From DATAUK01 sp036268295 (GTDB lineage Bacteria > Actinomycetota > Actinomycetes > JAFAQI01): a stretch of DNA of 64,000 nucleotides. The position numbers were made by a program, and so were the translations under genes. Each line of letters opens with the position of its first letter. Within the stretch, counting starts at the first letter, position 1. Below the pieces are notes generated by a model that saw nothing but the letters and a program-made list of their open reading frames with translations, did no database searches and was not told the origin of the DNA. The stretch lies in NCBI GenBank assembly GCA_036268295.1, contig DATAUK010000050.1, forward strand, positions 62,001 through 126,000, written 5' to 3'. Shown piece after piece: positions 17,360-25,991 of this stretch.

Positions 17360-17670
17360 GGCTCGTCGCCGGCACGCCAGGACGGCCGGAGCCGCCGGAT
17401 GGCCTCCAGGGTGAGCAGCGAGCAGATCGGGACGACGACGAAGAAGACGATCTCTTCGACCGGCAGGTTGCCGATCCGGGCACCGGTCAGGTGCCGGTAG
17501 GACCAGTCATCGGCGTGGATCGCGAACGCATCCCAGATCAGGAAGATCACCAACACCGGCGCGAGAGTCAGCAATAGCCGTCGCCAACGCCGATAGACCG
17601 CAGCGCGCAGCAACAGCTCGAGCGGCAACGTGACGACCAGGCAGCCGGCCATGACCGCGAGGTAGAGCAT
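17356..17670 (-). CDS. crtYc: Lycopene cyclase subunit, CrtYc type
   Basis: A 104-residue protein with three membrane helices and the motif GNLPVEEIVFFVVVP at about residues 67-81, the counterpart of the PVED motif in CrtYd. It starts at a TGATG overlap with the end of thiE and overlaps crtYd by 4 bp, so cyclase expression is translationally linked to thiE. Confidence 0.88.
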   Translation of the reverse strand: MLYLAVMAGCLVVTLPLELLLRAAVYRRWRRLLLTLAPVLVIFLIWDAFAIHADDWSYRHLTGARIGNLPVEEIVFFVVVPICSLLTLEAIRRLRPSWRAGDEP

Positions 17671-18317
17671 CAGCCGCGCAGCCGGCCGGCAAGCGACGCC
17701 GCAGCCGCGCCAGGATCATCCGCGTCGGTGATCGCACGCACCACGACGACTCGGGTCGCGCCGGCGGCGAGCACCTGATCGAGGGTGCGCTCGTCGATTC
17801 CGCCGATTGCGAACCAGGGCCGGTCATTGCCGAGCCGGGCGGCGTACTCCAGCAGCGGCAGTCCCGGCGCCGGGCGGCCCGGCTTGGTCGGCGTCGGCCA
17901 GGTCGGCCCGATGCAGAAGTAGTCGACGCCGTCCTGAGTCGCCGCCATCTCGACCTCGGCTTCGGCGTGCGTCGATCGACCGATCAGGACCGCGTCGCCC
18001 AGCAGGTCCCGGGCGACGGCCACCGGCAGGTCGTCCTGACCGAGATGCAGGATGTCAGGTGTGACGGCGTACGCCACATCGGCGCGATCGTTGACCGCGA
18101 ACAGCGCGCCGTGTCGGCTCGCCGCAGCTGCGAAAACCTCGGCTAGCGCGATCTCCTCGCGCGCCTCCAAACCCTTCTCCCGCAACTGGACGACGTCGAC
18201 GCCACCGGCCAGCACCGCATCGAGGAACTCGGCCAGATCGCCCTGGCGACGGCGCGAGTCGGTGCAGAGGTAGAGCCGGGCGTTGGCCAGCCGCGCCCGA
18301 CGATCGATGCCGCTCAC
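17670..18317 (-). CDS. thiE: Thiamine-phosphate synthase
   Basis: A 215-residue TIM-barrel enzyme joining HMP-PP and the thiazole phosphate to thiamine phosphate. Family segments are RLYLCTDSR, GVDVVQLREKGL, LFAVNDRADVA, HLGQDDLP and the phosphate loop WFAIGGIDERTL. It is followed without a gap by crtYc and preceded by the Rv2175c-like gene with a 9-bp gap. It is divergent from the riboswitch-controlled thiOSG genes; no second TPP riboswitch is visible on its own strand. Confidence 0.94.
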   Translation of the reverse strand: MSGIDRRARLANARLYLCTDSRRRQGDLAEFLDAVLAGGVDVVQLREKGLEAREEIALAEVFAAAASRHGALFAVNDRADVAYAVTPDILHLGQDDLPVAVARDLLGDAVLIGRSTHAEAEVEMAATQDGVDYFCIGPTWPTPTKPGRPAPGLPLLEYAARLGNDRPWFAIGGIDERTLDQVLAAGATRVVVVRAITDADDPGAAAASLAGRLRG

Positions 18318-18326
18318 AAGACCGGC

Positions 18327-18701
18327 TCAGAACGCCAGCGTCATCGCGCGGCGCTTCACCGCGTGATGACGACCTTCGGCCATCAGGTCGACCGGGCGAC
18401 CCGGAAGCGCCGGCTCGTCGGTCAGCAACCAGCGCAACGCTTCGTCCGGCGCATAGCCGGCGTCGGCGAGAACGGTCAGCGCGCCGAACAGCCCCTTGAT
18501 CAGCTCACCGTCGTGGACGAACTCCGCCGGCACGCACTTGACTGGCGGCGTGCCTCGCTCGACGACGACAAGGCGTCGCTCGCGGATCCAGTCCCGCACC
18601 TTGGTGAGCGGTTCGCCGATCTGATCAGCGAGGTCGGGCAAGGTCAGCCAGCCGGTCGCCAGCGCTTCGAGATCCTGGCCGGCGGGGTCGTCATACGCCA
18701 C
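18327..18701 (-). CDS. Rv2175c-like DNA-binding protein (wHTH)
   Basis: A 124-residue protein similar to mycobacterial Rv2175c: a winged-helix segment (GWLTLPDLADQIGEPLTKVR), followed by LIKGLFGALTVLADAGYAPD and DEALRWLLTDEP, and a C-terminal HAVKRRAMTLAF matching the family REVVRRAQAMAY type ending. In M. tuberculosis Rv2175c is a DNA-binding substrate of PknL; a PknL-type kinase is encoded 5.4 kb away here. The GTG at 18701 is chosen because longer frames run through the TPP riboswitch on the other strand. Confidence 0.8.
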   Translation of the reverse strand: MAYDDPAGQDLEALATGWLTLPDLADQIGEPLTKVRDWIRERRLVVVERGTPPVKCVPAEFVHDGELIKGLFGALTVLADAGYAPDEALRWLLTDEPALPGRPVDLMAEGRHHAVKRRAMTLAF

Positions 18702-18763
18702 CCCTGCAGGGTAGACGTCGGTTGGGCACGGCTCACCGGGCTGTAGCGGCGTACTCTGAGGGC

Positions 18764-18845
18764 GCACGGGAGTCCACACGGGCTGAGAGGGTGGCGACGC
18801 CACCGACCGTTGAACCTGATCCGGGTCATGCCGGCGAAGGGAGCT
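18764..18845 (+). promoter_or_regulatory. TPP riboswitch (THI element)
   Basis: The conserved parts of the thiamine pyrophosphate aptamer are present: GGCTGAGAGG at 18781-18790 and the block from GAACCTGATC (18812) through CCGGCGAAGGGA (18831-18842). It ends about 12 bp before the thiO ATG, close to the GGAGG ribosome site at 18846-18850, which suggests translational control when TPP is bound. A possible -10 (TACTCT) lies just upstream at 18752. Confidence 0.92.
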
Positions 18846-18856
18846 GGAGGCGCTCA

Positions 18857-20020
18857 ATGACCACCAACCACAACGTCGATGTTGCCGTCGTCGGCGGCGG
18901 CGTCATCGGCCTTGCCAGCGCCTGGCGGCTCGCTCAGCGCGGCGTGACCGTCACAGTGATCGATCCGGCGCCTGCCCATGGCGCGACGCACGCCGCAGCC
19001 GGAATGCTCGCGCCGGTCAGCGAGGTCACGTACGGCGAGGAGACGTTGCTGCGCCTCGGAATCGAGTCGCTGCAGCGCTATCCGGCCTTCGTCGACGAGC
19101 TCGAATCCGCCACCGGCCAGGCCGTCGGGCTGCGCGGCGAGGGCACCCTCATCCTGGCCACCGATGCCGGTGACCGCGAGATGCTCGTCGAGCTCGATGT
19201 CTTCCAGCGTCAGCTCGGCCTGTCGGCCACGGTGCTCACCTCGCGCGAGTGCCGCTCGCTCGAACCCATGATCAGCCCCGACGTCCGCTGCGGGCTGCTG
19301 GTCGAAAGCGACCACTCGGTCGACAACCGGCGGCTGGCTGCCGCACTGCTCGAAATCGTCCAGGCCGCCGGGGTCAGCGTTCGGCGCGAACGCGTCGGGT
19401 CGGTCGTCATCACCAACGACGTGGCGACCGGCGTGACCCTCGAGAACGGTGACTCGATTGCGGCCGGCGTCATCGTCCTCGCCGCCGGACCCTGGTCGGC
19501 AGACCTGGCCGGAGTGCCGGCGACCGCCCGCCCGGCAGTTCGACCGGTCAAGGGGCAGATCCTGCGGATGCGCGCCGAAGGCCCGCTGCGGTTGCCCGAG
19601 CACAGCCTTCGTGGTCTGGTGAACGGCCGGGAGATCTATCTCATCCCGCGCGCGAACGGCGAGCTGGTGGTCGGCGCCACGGTCGAAGAGCTCGGTTTCG
19701 ACACCACGGTTCGGGCCGGAGCGGTGCGCGAGCTGCTCCGCGACGCCCGCGCCGTCATGCCCGCGGTCGACGAGCTCGAGCTGGTCGAGACGTTCGCCGC
19801 GCTGCGTCCCGGCTCCCCCGACAACGCGCCGATCATCGGCACCACCGCGACTGAGGGCCTGATCGTGGCGACCGGGCACTTCCGCAACGGCATCCTGCTC
19901 GCGCCGATCACCGCCGATCTGGTGGCCGCGATGGTCGCCGGCACGTTGTCGGCGGCTGATCGCGAGCTCCTCGACGCGGTGTCGCCACGACGTTTCGACG
20001 CCGCCGCGATGGCGCGATGA
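18857..20020 (+). CDS. thiO: Glycine oxidase, thiamine thiazole pathway
   Basis: A 387-residue FAD enzyme oxidising glycine to iminoglycine for thiazole formation. FAD motif VAVVGGGVIGLASAWRLA at residues 8-25; HAAAGMLAPVSE and the C-terminal GHFRNGILLAPITADL are ThiO hallmarks. The ATG at 18857 follows GGAGG by 6 nt and lies directly after the riboswitch; longer frames would read through the aptamer. The end overlaps thiS by 4 bp. Confidence 0.93.
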   Translation: MTTNHNVDVAVVGGGVIGLASAWRLAQRGVTVTVIDPAPAHGATHAAAGMLAPVSEVTYGEETLLRLGIESLQRYPAFVDELESATGQAVGLRGEGTLILATDAGDREMLVELDVFQRQLGLSATVLTSRECRSLEPMISPDVRCGLLVESDHSVDNRRLAAALLEIVQAAGVSVRRERVGSVVITNDVATGVTLENGDSIAAGVIVLAAGPWSADLAGVPATARPAVRPVKGQILRMRAEGPLRLPEHSLRGLVNGREIYLIPRANGELVVGATVEELGFDTTVRAGAVRELLRDARAVMPAVDELELVETFAALRPGSPDNAPIIGTTATEGLIVATGHFRNGILLAPITADLVAAMVAGTLSAADRELLDAVSPRRFDAAAMAR

Positions 20021-20220
20021 GCGAGATCTCCGTCAACGGGACGGCCCGCCAGTACGCCGACGGCACCACCGTGCGTGACGTGGTGGTCTCGTTGACGGCC
20101 AACGCCGAAGGCTGCGCCGTCGCGGTCAACGACGCGGTCGTGCCGCGCAGCGACTGGCCGGCGCGGACGGTGGAGCCGGGCGACCGGATCGAGGTCCTGA
20201 CCGCGGTGCAGGGCGGCTGA
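20017..20220 (+). CDS. thiS: Sulfur carrier protein ThiS
   Basis: A 67-residue ubiquitin-like protein ending in the required Gly-Gly (TAVQGG), which is activated as a thiocarboxylate to supply sulfur for the thiazole ring. The NGTARQY strand and VAVNDAVVPRSDW are typical. It sits between thiO and thiG, overlapping thiO and 4 bp before thiG. Confidence 0.93.
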   Translation: MSEISVNGTARQYADGTTVRDVVVSLTANAEGCAVAVNDAVVPRSDWPARTVEPGDRIEVLTAVQGG

Positions 20221-20224
20221 TCCG

Positions 20225-20998
20225 ATGGACGATCCGCTTCTGATCGCAGGCGTCGAGCTGTCGTCGCGGCTGTTGATGGGCACCGGCGGCGCGACCAGCG
20301 TCGACGTCCTCGAGTCGGCCCTCGTGGCGAGCGGGACCGAGCTGACCACGGTCGCGATGCGCCGGGTCGACCCGAACACGCAGGGCTCGATCGTTGACGT
20401 GGTACGCCGTCTCGGCATCCGAGTGCTGCCCAACACCGCCGGCTGCTCGACCGCGGCGGAGGCCCTGCTCACCGCCCAACTGGCCCGAGAGGCGCTCGGC
20501 ACCGAGTGGGTGAAGCTCGAAGTGGTCGCCGACGACCACGCGCTGCTGCCCGATCCGATCGAGCTGCTCGACGCAGCCGAGCGACTGGTCAACGACGGCT
20601 TCGTGGTCCTGCCCTATACCAACGACGACCCGGTGCTCGCGGCCCGGCTGGAATCGGCCGGGTGCGCTGCGGTCATGCCGCTCGGTGCGCCGATCGGATC
20701 CGGCCTCGGCATCCGCAACCCGCACAACATCTCGATGATCGTGGCGAACGCCGGCGTCCCGGTGATCCTCGACGCCGGGATCGGGACCGCAAGCGAGGCC
20801 GCGCTGGCGATGGAACTCGGCTGTGATGCGGTCCTGGTCGCCTCAGCAATCACCCGGGCGCAGGAGCCTGCCGTGATGGCCGCCGCGATGGCCAGGGCGG
20901 TCGAGGCCGGCCGGCTGGCCAGTCTCGCGGGCCGGATCCCGGTCCGGCGCCACGCCACCGCCTCGTCACCGACCGGTGGCGCGCTTTCGCACGGCTGA
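20225..20998 (+). CDS. thiG: Thiazole synthase
   Basis: A 257-residue TIM-barrel enzyme that forms the thiazole phosphate from DXP, dehydroglycine and ThiS thiocarboxylate. The Schiff-base lysine is in WVKLEVV (about residue 99); MGTGG, LPNTAGCSTAAEA, PLGAPIGSGLGI and LDAGIGTASEAA are family segments. Full length. It completes the thiO-thiS-thiG operon. thiF is not in the window. Confidence 0.95.
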   Translation: MDDPLLIAGVELSSRLLMGTGGATSVDVLESALVASGTELTTVAMRRVDPNTQGSIVDVVRRLGIRVLPNTAGCSTAAEALLTAQLAREALGTEWVKLEVVADDHALLPDPIELLDAAERLVNDGFVVLPYTNDDPVLAARLESAGCAAVMPLGAPIGSGLGIRNPHNISMIVANAGVPVILDAGIGTASEAALAMELGCDAVLVASAITRAQEPAVMAAAMARAVEAGRLASLAGRIPVRRHATASSPTGGALSHG

Positions 20999-21069
20999 CC
21001 GCTGGTGGCGCGCCAGACTGGCGTGGCGAGAGTCCAGCGGTCATAGTCGAGGGGAATGAGGAGGCGACG

Positions 21070-21951
21070 ATGCCCGTCAACACCGGGGGCGTGACCGATG
21101 CGGTGGACCGCCTGGAGAACGCCGGCCAGCTCGATCCGGTCGTCAACGCAGTCCGCAACCTGGTGCGTGCCGCGTTGGGTTCGCAGCGGGTTCGCGACAC
21201 GCTGCACGGGGTCTGGCTGGGCCACCCGCTGCATCCGCCGCTGACCGACGTCCCGATCGGCACCTGGAGCGCCGCTGCGATCCTCGACGCGTTGCCCGGC
21301 ACCGGTGCCGCGTCGGCGACGTTGATCACCGCCGGCTGCGTCGGCTACGTCCCGACGATCTTGGCCGGGTGGGCGGACTGGGCCGAGCTGCACCCGCAAC
21401 AGCAGCGGGTCGGGCTGGTGCACGCCGCGGCCGGCGCTGCCGCCTTCAGTTGCTATGTCGGATCACTCGCCGCCCGCGCCAAGGGCAGTTCGCTGCGCGG
21501 CAAAGTGTGGGCCTACGCCGGCTTCGCGCTGATGAGCGCTACCGGCTATCTCGGCGGCCACCTGGCGTTCCGGCAGGCCGCCGGCGTCAACCACGTCGAA
21601 TCGGTTCCCCACCTGTTTCCCGAAGGCTGGCAGGAGATCGGCCGGCTTGACGACCTGCCCGATGGCGAGCTGATCGAGCGCGCCGTCGACGGCGTCGGCC
21701 TGCTCGTGGTCCGGCGCGGCCAGCACGTCGACGTACTGGCGAACATGTGCTCACATCTCGCGGCGCCGCTCTCGGAAGGCTCGTTCATGGCCGAGAACGG
21801 CCAAGGCTGCGTCGTCTGCCCGTGGCATGGCTCGGCGTTCCGGCTCTCCGACGGCGCGGTGGTTCACGGCCCGGCGACCGCTCCGATGCCACGGTTCGAG
21901 ACCCGGATCGTCGACGGCGCGCTGGAGGTCATGCTTCCCGGCGCCGGATGA
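21070..21951 (+). CDS. DUF2231 membrane domain fused to Rieske [2Fe-2S] domain
   Basis: A 293-residue fusion. The N-terminal 170 residues form a DUF2231-type membrane domain (GHPLHPPLTDVPIGTW and four helices); the C-terminal domain is a Rieske ferredoxin with cluster ligands in MCSHLAAPLSEG (about residues 226-237) and CVVCPWHGSAF (about 246-256). It is likely a membrane-anchored electron-transfer protein; partners are unknown. It starts after an ATGAGGAGG-type ribosome site. The last 23 bp overlap the 3' end of the opposing dehydrogenase gene. Confidence 0.87.
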   Translation: MPVNTGGVTDAVDRLENAGQLDPVVNAVRNLVRAALGSQRVRDTLHGVWLGHPLHPPLTDVPIGTWSAAAILDALPGTGAASATLITAGCVGYVPTILAGWADWAELHPQQQRVGLVHAAAGAAAFSCYVGSLAARAKGSSLRGKVWAYAGFALMSATGYLGGHLAFRQAAGVNHVESVPHLFPEGWQEIGRLDDLPDGELIERAVDGVGLLVVRRGQHVDVLANMCSHLAAPLSEGSFMAENGQGCVVCPWHGSAFRLSDGAVVHGPATAPMPRFETRIVDGALEVMLPGAG

Positions 21952-22927
21952 CCTCGTCCAGCCCGTTCACGACGTTGATCACCGGCTCGCCCGACACCGC
22001 GCGGCGGATGTTGTCCACGATGGCGGCGATCAGCCGGCCCTGCGCCTCGCGGCTCGCGCCCGCCGCATGCGGCGAGAGCAGCAGCCGGCCCTCGTCGCGC
22101 AGCGCTGAGGTCACGGGCAACGGCTCGATGTCGTAGACGTCAAGCGCGGCGCCGGCGAGCGCACCCGAGCGGATCGCGTCGAGCAATGCGGTCTCGTCCA
22201 CGATCCCGCCGCGGGCGGCGTTCACGACGAACGCCCCTGGCGGGAGCATCGAGAGCTCCTCGGCCACTAGCAAGCCCCGGGTCTGCGGCGCCAGCGCGAT
22301 CACGACGACGAGCACGTCGGAGCGGCGCAGCAGGTCGTCGAACGGCAGCCACCTCGCGCCACCGGCGTCGGCGGCCTCGCGCTGGGTGCGGCTCCAGTGC
22401 GCCACGTCGGCGCCGAGCGCGACGAAGCGCTTGGCGCACTCCCGGCCGATCAGGCCCATCCCGATGATGCCGACCCGGCGACCGGTCAGCTCGCCGCCGC
22501 CACGTTGCGAGAGCTCGAGCTGTGGCCAGCGACCGGCCCGCACCTCACGGTCACCGTGCGCGAGCGATCGCAGCAACGCGAACGTCGCTCCGACGCACCA
22601 CTCGGCGACGCTGACCGCGTTGACATCGCCGGCATTCGCCAGCGGCACACCGGCCGCCGTACATGCCGCGACATCGACCGAGTCGATCCCGACGCTCGGC
22701 TGCTGCACGAACGCGAGCCGCGGCGCCGCGGTGAACACCTCAGCCGGAAGCCGGAGCGCTCCGCTCCAGTCGCCGAGCACGAGTTCAGCCGGCCCGGCAG
22801 CCTCGCGCACGGCATCGGGCGTGCGCTCGGACGGGACCACCAGGTCGACTGGAAGGTCGGTGAACAGACTCGCGAGCAGTGCGGCATCCAGCGGTGGCAG
22901 CGCGAGCAGGGTCCAGGGTTGGGGCAT
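21929..22927 (-). CDS. D-isomer-specific 2-hydroxyacid dehydrogenase
   Basis: A 332-residue enzyme of the phosphoglycerate/formate dehydrogenase family. The NAD motif is GIIGMGLIGRECAKRF, the catalytic Arg is in NAARGGIVDE, the Glu in DVYDIEPLP and the His in SPHAAGAS. The N-terminal substrate domain is not typical of SerA, and there is no ACT domain, so the acid substrate is open. It converges with the Rieske gene and is divergent from the LysM gene. Confidence 0.87.
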   Translation of the reverse strand: MPQPWTLLALPPLDAALLASLFTDLPVDLVVPSERTPDAVREAAGPAELVLGDWSGALRLPAEVFTAAPRLAFVQQPSVGIDSVDVAACTAAGVPLANAGDVNAVSVAEWCVGATFALLRSLAHGDREVRAGRWPQLELSQRGGGELTGRRVGIIGMGLIGRECAKRFVALGADVAHWSRTQREAADAGGARWLPFDDLLRRSDVLVVVIALAPQTRGLLVAEELSMLPPGAFVVNAARGGIVDETALLDAIRSGALAGAALDVYDIEPLPVTSALRDEGRLLLSPHAAGASREAQGRLIAAIVDNIRRAVSGEPVINVVNGLDEVIRRREA

Positions 22928-22972
22928 GGCGTTATCGTGACAGATCCAACTGCTGTAACATCAGCCCCACTT

Positions 22973-22990
22973 GTCACACCCGTCACATCC
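22973..22990. promoter_or_regulatory. Two 9-bp GTCACA direct repeats (possible MtrA site)
   Basis: GTCACACCC at 22973 and GTCACATCC at 22982 lie directly adjacent, 51 bp upstream of the start of the LysM/transglycosylase gene. Tandem GTCACA 9-mers are the reported pattern for the actinobacterial regulator MtrA, which controls cell-wall hydrolases. A triplet of the same 9-mer lies upstream of the NlpC/P60 gene at 52995. Confidence 0.5.
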
Positions 22991-23040
22991 CGGCTACTGT
23001 GGCCCGCGCGTCGATATTCGCTTCCCCGAGGAGACGCACG

Positions 23041-23976
23041 ATGGTTTTGCCCCGTATTGCCCTGCGGTCGCTCACCAGTAACGCCAGAACCGCCGCCAGC
23101 GCAGTCTGGCGCAAGCGCACGATCGCGATCCCGGTCCTGCTCGCTGCCGCGCTCACCGGGTCGGCGTCCGGCATCTCGCTGATCCGGGTGCACTCCGGCG
23201 ACACGCTGTCGGCGATCGCGCTGCGCTACCACACGACAGTCGCGCATCTGGTCGCGCTCAACCACCTGCCTGGCGACGGCGACCTGATCTACGCCGGCCA
23301 GTCGCTCAAGGTCCCCGGCGCCTCAGCCGGCCACACCGTGACCCACGTCGGAACGATCTACCACACCGTGGTGCCCGGTGACACCCTCGACGGGATCGCC
23401 GAGCGTTTCCACGTGAAGCCGGCCACGATCGCCCGCCGCAACCACCTGCCGAGCTCGTTGATCGTCGTACTCGGCCAGCGCCTCGCGATCCGCCACCGAG
23501 TCGTGACGCACACCGCGCCCAGCTCGGGTGGCGCGACCAGCGCCGCGCTGCAGGATCGGGCCTACCTCTCGCGCCGCAGCGAGCCCAGCCAGGACACAAC
23601 CGCCTCGCTGATCCGCTCGACCGCGGCGCACTGGGGTCTCGACCCCTCGCTCGCGCTGGCGATCTCCTGGCAGGAGTCTGGCTGGAACATGCGAGCAGTC
23701 TCCCCGGTCGACGCCCTCGGCGCGATGCAGGTGATGCGCTACACCGGTTCGTACCTCTCCGACGACGTCGTTCACCGCAGCCTCAACCTCTACGACGCGC
23801 AGGACAACATCACCGCCGGCGTCGCGCTGCTCTCGGTGTTGACCCACGAGGCGGTCTCGACCCGCCAGGCGATCGCCGGCTACTACCAAGGGCTGCAGTC
23901 GGTCCGTGACCACGGCATGTACGCCTCGACGCAGCAGTACGTGCGGGACGTCATGGCGCTTCGACAGCGCTACTAA
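23041..23976 (+). CDS. LysM / lytic transglycosylase cell-wall hydrolase
   Basis: A 311-residue secreted protein. After a basic N-terminus and a hydrophobic signal (about residues 29-46) come two LysM domains (VHSGDTLSAIALRYHTTVAH at about 50, VVPGDTLDGIAERFHV at about 109) and a C-terminal SLT domain whose catalytic Glu is in SWQESGWNMRAVS (about residue 210), with GAMQVM following. It should bind and cleave peptidoglycan. The ATG at 23041 follows GAGGAG; the longer frame upstream overlaps the dehydrogenase promoter region. Confidence 0.88.
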   Translation: MVLPRIALRSLTSNARTAASAVWRKRTIAIPVLLAAALTGSASGISLIRVHSGDTLSAIALRYHTTVAHLVALNHLPGDGDLIYAGQSLKVPGASAGHTVTHVGTIYHTVVPGDTLDGIAERFHVKPATIARRNHLPSSLIVVLGQRLAIRHRVVTHTAPSSGGATSAALQDRAYLSRRSEPSQDTTASLIRSTAAHWGLDPSLALAISWQESGWNMRAVSPVDALGAMQVMRYTGSYLSDDVVHRSLNLYDAQDNITAGVALLSVLTHEAVSTRQAIAGYYQGLQSVRDHGMYASTQQYVRDVMALRQRY

Positions 23977-24072
23977 GAGCCGACCGTGCGCCCCGCCGCT
24001 GGCTACCCGTATCGCCTCAAATCGCAGCCGTCACACCGGTCCCGCCTAAGCCGGCCCTTCATGTACCCCGCT

Positions 24073-24086
24073 TAGACTCATGGTGA
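24073..24086 (+). promoter_or_regulatory. -10 box for leaderless pknL
   Basis: TAGACT at 24073-24078 lies seven bases before the ATG at 24086, placing the transcription start on that ATG. The ATG at 24080 and GTG at 24083 would be too close to the box. Confidence 0.45.
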
Positions 24087-25963
24087 TGGATACGACGCTG
24101 AGCGACCCGATGGTCGGTCGGTTGCTCGAAGGCCGGTACACCGTGGAGGCGTTCGTCGCCCGCGGCGGAATGGCCGCTGTCTACCTCGCCACCGACACCC
24201 GGCTCGACCGTCGAGTAGCGGTCAAGGTCCTTCGCTCCGAGCTCTCCGACGACCCGATGGTGGTGGCTCGGTTCGAGCGTGAGGCCCGCGCGGCAGCGCA
24301 GCTCTCACACCCCGACGTCGTCGCCGTCTACGACCAGGGCAGCGACAACGGCAATGCATTCCTCGTCATGGAGTTCGTACCCGGCGCGAACCTGCGCGAG
24401 GTGCTTCGCGACCGCGGCCGGTTGAAGACCGGCGAGGCGATCACCGTGATGGATCACGTCCTCGCGGCGCTGTCGGCCGCGCATGCCGCCGGCCTGGTTC
24501 ACCGGGACGTGAAACCGGAGAACGTACTGATCGCCCCGGACGGCCGGGTCAAGGTTGCCGACTTCGGCCTGGCACGGGCGGTGGCCGGCAGTACGGTCAC
24601 GACCGCCGGCTCGGTGCTGTTCGGCACCGCGCACTACTTCGCGCCCGAGCGCTTCGACGACGAGAGCGCGGATGCCCGCTCCGACGTCTACTCCGCCGGG
24701 GTGCTGTTCTTCGAGCTGCTGACCGGCGCGACGCCGTTCACCGCTGAAAACAACATGGCGCTGCTCAAGCGCTACTCCAGCGAGGACATCCCGGCGCCGA
24801 GCAGCCGCGCGAGCGGCATTCCGCCGCAGATCGACGCGCTCGTCGGCTGGGCAACCTCACGGGACCCGAGTCAGCGACCGGTCGACGCCGCCGAGCTGCA
24901 CGCCTCGCTGCTCGACGTCCGCGACAAGCTCGGGCTGCACGAGCGGGTGCCGGCGCTGCCCTCGCAGCTCACCGCGCCGCTGCTGGCAGCTGCCACTGTC
25001 GCCTCGAGCGACGTGACGCAGCACATGCCGGGCGGCCGGCCGCCGGCCGCCGGCGCGCCTGCAGTCGCTCGACCCCGTCGTCCTCGCCGACGCCGTCGCG
25101 GCCTGATCATCTCCGTGATCCTGCTGCTCGTCGTCGCTGCCGCAGCGATCGGCGGCTGGTGGTTCGCCGCCGGCCGCTACACCAACGCGCCGAGCGTGGT
25201 CGGGCTCAGCAAGAGCGCCGCGGACGCCAAGCTCAAGGCAGCCGGCCTGCACTGGCGCTGGCTGCCGCCGGTGCACAGCCTGACGACAACAGCCGGACTG
25301 GTCGCAGTCGAGACCAACGGCGGCCGAGTCACCCACGGATCGACCGTCGACCTGGCACTGTCGTCCGGACCCCGGACCCATCCGCTGCCGCCGGTCGCCG
25401 GCTACACCGTTGACCACGCGACCACGGTGCTGAAGAACCTCGACATCTCGGTCGCGCACACGACGCGCGAATTCAGCACCGAGGTACGCAAAGGCCTGGT
25501 CCTTGCCACCAAGCCAGGTGAGAACAAGGTCGAGAAGGAGGGCTCCAGCGTCACGCTGGTCATCAGCAAGGGCCTTCAGCACGTGGCGATCCCCACCGTG
25601 AACCACCTGAGCCAGCAGGACGCGACGACCGCGCTCCAGCAGGCCGGTTTCCAGATCGGCGCGCCGATCCAGCGCTTCAGCTCGACCGTCCCGAACGGAA
25701 CCGTGATCTCCTCGACACCCCCGCAGGGCAAGGTTGTCGTCAAGGGACGGACGGTGAGCCTGATCGTCTCGCAGGGCCCGAAGCTGTTCGCCGTACCCAA
25801 CGTTGAAGGCGACTCGGTCGGCGACGCGGTCCACGCGATCAAGGCGGCCGGCTTCACCCCCGATCCCGAGCAGTTCGCCCCGGACGGACCCGGCACCGTG
25901 TTCCGCGAGACACCGACCGGGATGCAGCAGCGCGGCACCAAGATCACCCTCGACTGGTTCTAA
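24086..25963 (+). CDS. pknL: Membrane Ser/Thr protein kinase with four PASTA domains (PknL-like)
   Basis: A 625-residue Hanks-type kinase. The kinase domain spans about residues 15-275: glycine loop ARGGMAAVYLA, lysine in VAVKVL, catalytic HRDVKPENV, DFGLA and an activation loop ending in GTAHYFAPER. A Pro/Arg-rich linker leads to one membrane helix (about residues 340-362) and four extracellular PASTA repeats that end the protein (WF). Such kinases sense muropeptides or lipid II. The context (metF, Rv2175c-like gene, aroG) marks it as the PknL position. The start at 24086 is chosen from the TAGACT box; 24080 is the alternative. Confidence 0.92.
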   Translation: MDTTLSDPMVGRLLEGRYTVEAFVARGGMAAVYLATDTRLDRRVAVKVLRSELSDDPMVVARFEREARAAAQLSHPDVVAVYDQGSDNGNAFLVMEFVPGANLREVLRDRGRLKTGEAITVMDHVLAALSAAHAAGLVHRDVKPENVLIAPDGRVKVADFGLARAVAGSTVTTAGSVLFGTAHYFAPERFDDESADARSDVYSAGVLFFELLTGATPFTAENNMALLKRYSSEDIPAPSSRASGIPPQIDALVGWATSRDPSQRPVDAAELHASLLDVRDKLGLHERVPALPSQLTAPLLAAATVASSDVTQHMPGGRPPAAGAPAVARPRRPRRRRRGLIISVILLLVVAAAAIGGWWFAAGRYTNAPSVVGLSKSAADAKLKAAGLHWRWLPPVHSLTTTAGLVAVETNGGRVTHGSTVDLALSSGPRTHPLPPVAGYTVDHATTVLKNLDISVAHTTREFSTEVRKGLVLATKPGENKVEKEGSSVTLVISKGLQHVAIPTVNHLSQQDATTALQQAGFQIGAPIQRFSSTVPNGTVISSTPPQGKVVVKGRTVSLIVSQGPKLFAVPNVEGDSVGDAVHAIKAAGFTPDPEQFAPDGPGTVFRETPTGMQQRGTKITLDWF

Positions 25964-25991
25964 CCGACACCGGGTCGTGTAGTACTAGCGA

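Noticed and set aside
22928..23040. c-di-AMP riboswitch before the LysM gene
   Set aside because: The spacer is only about 110 bp and lacks the aptamer core found at 52731-52901; only the GTCACA repeats are shared.
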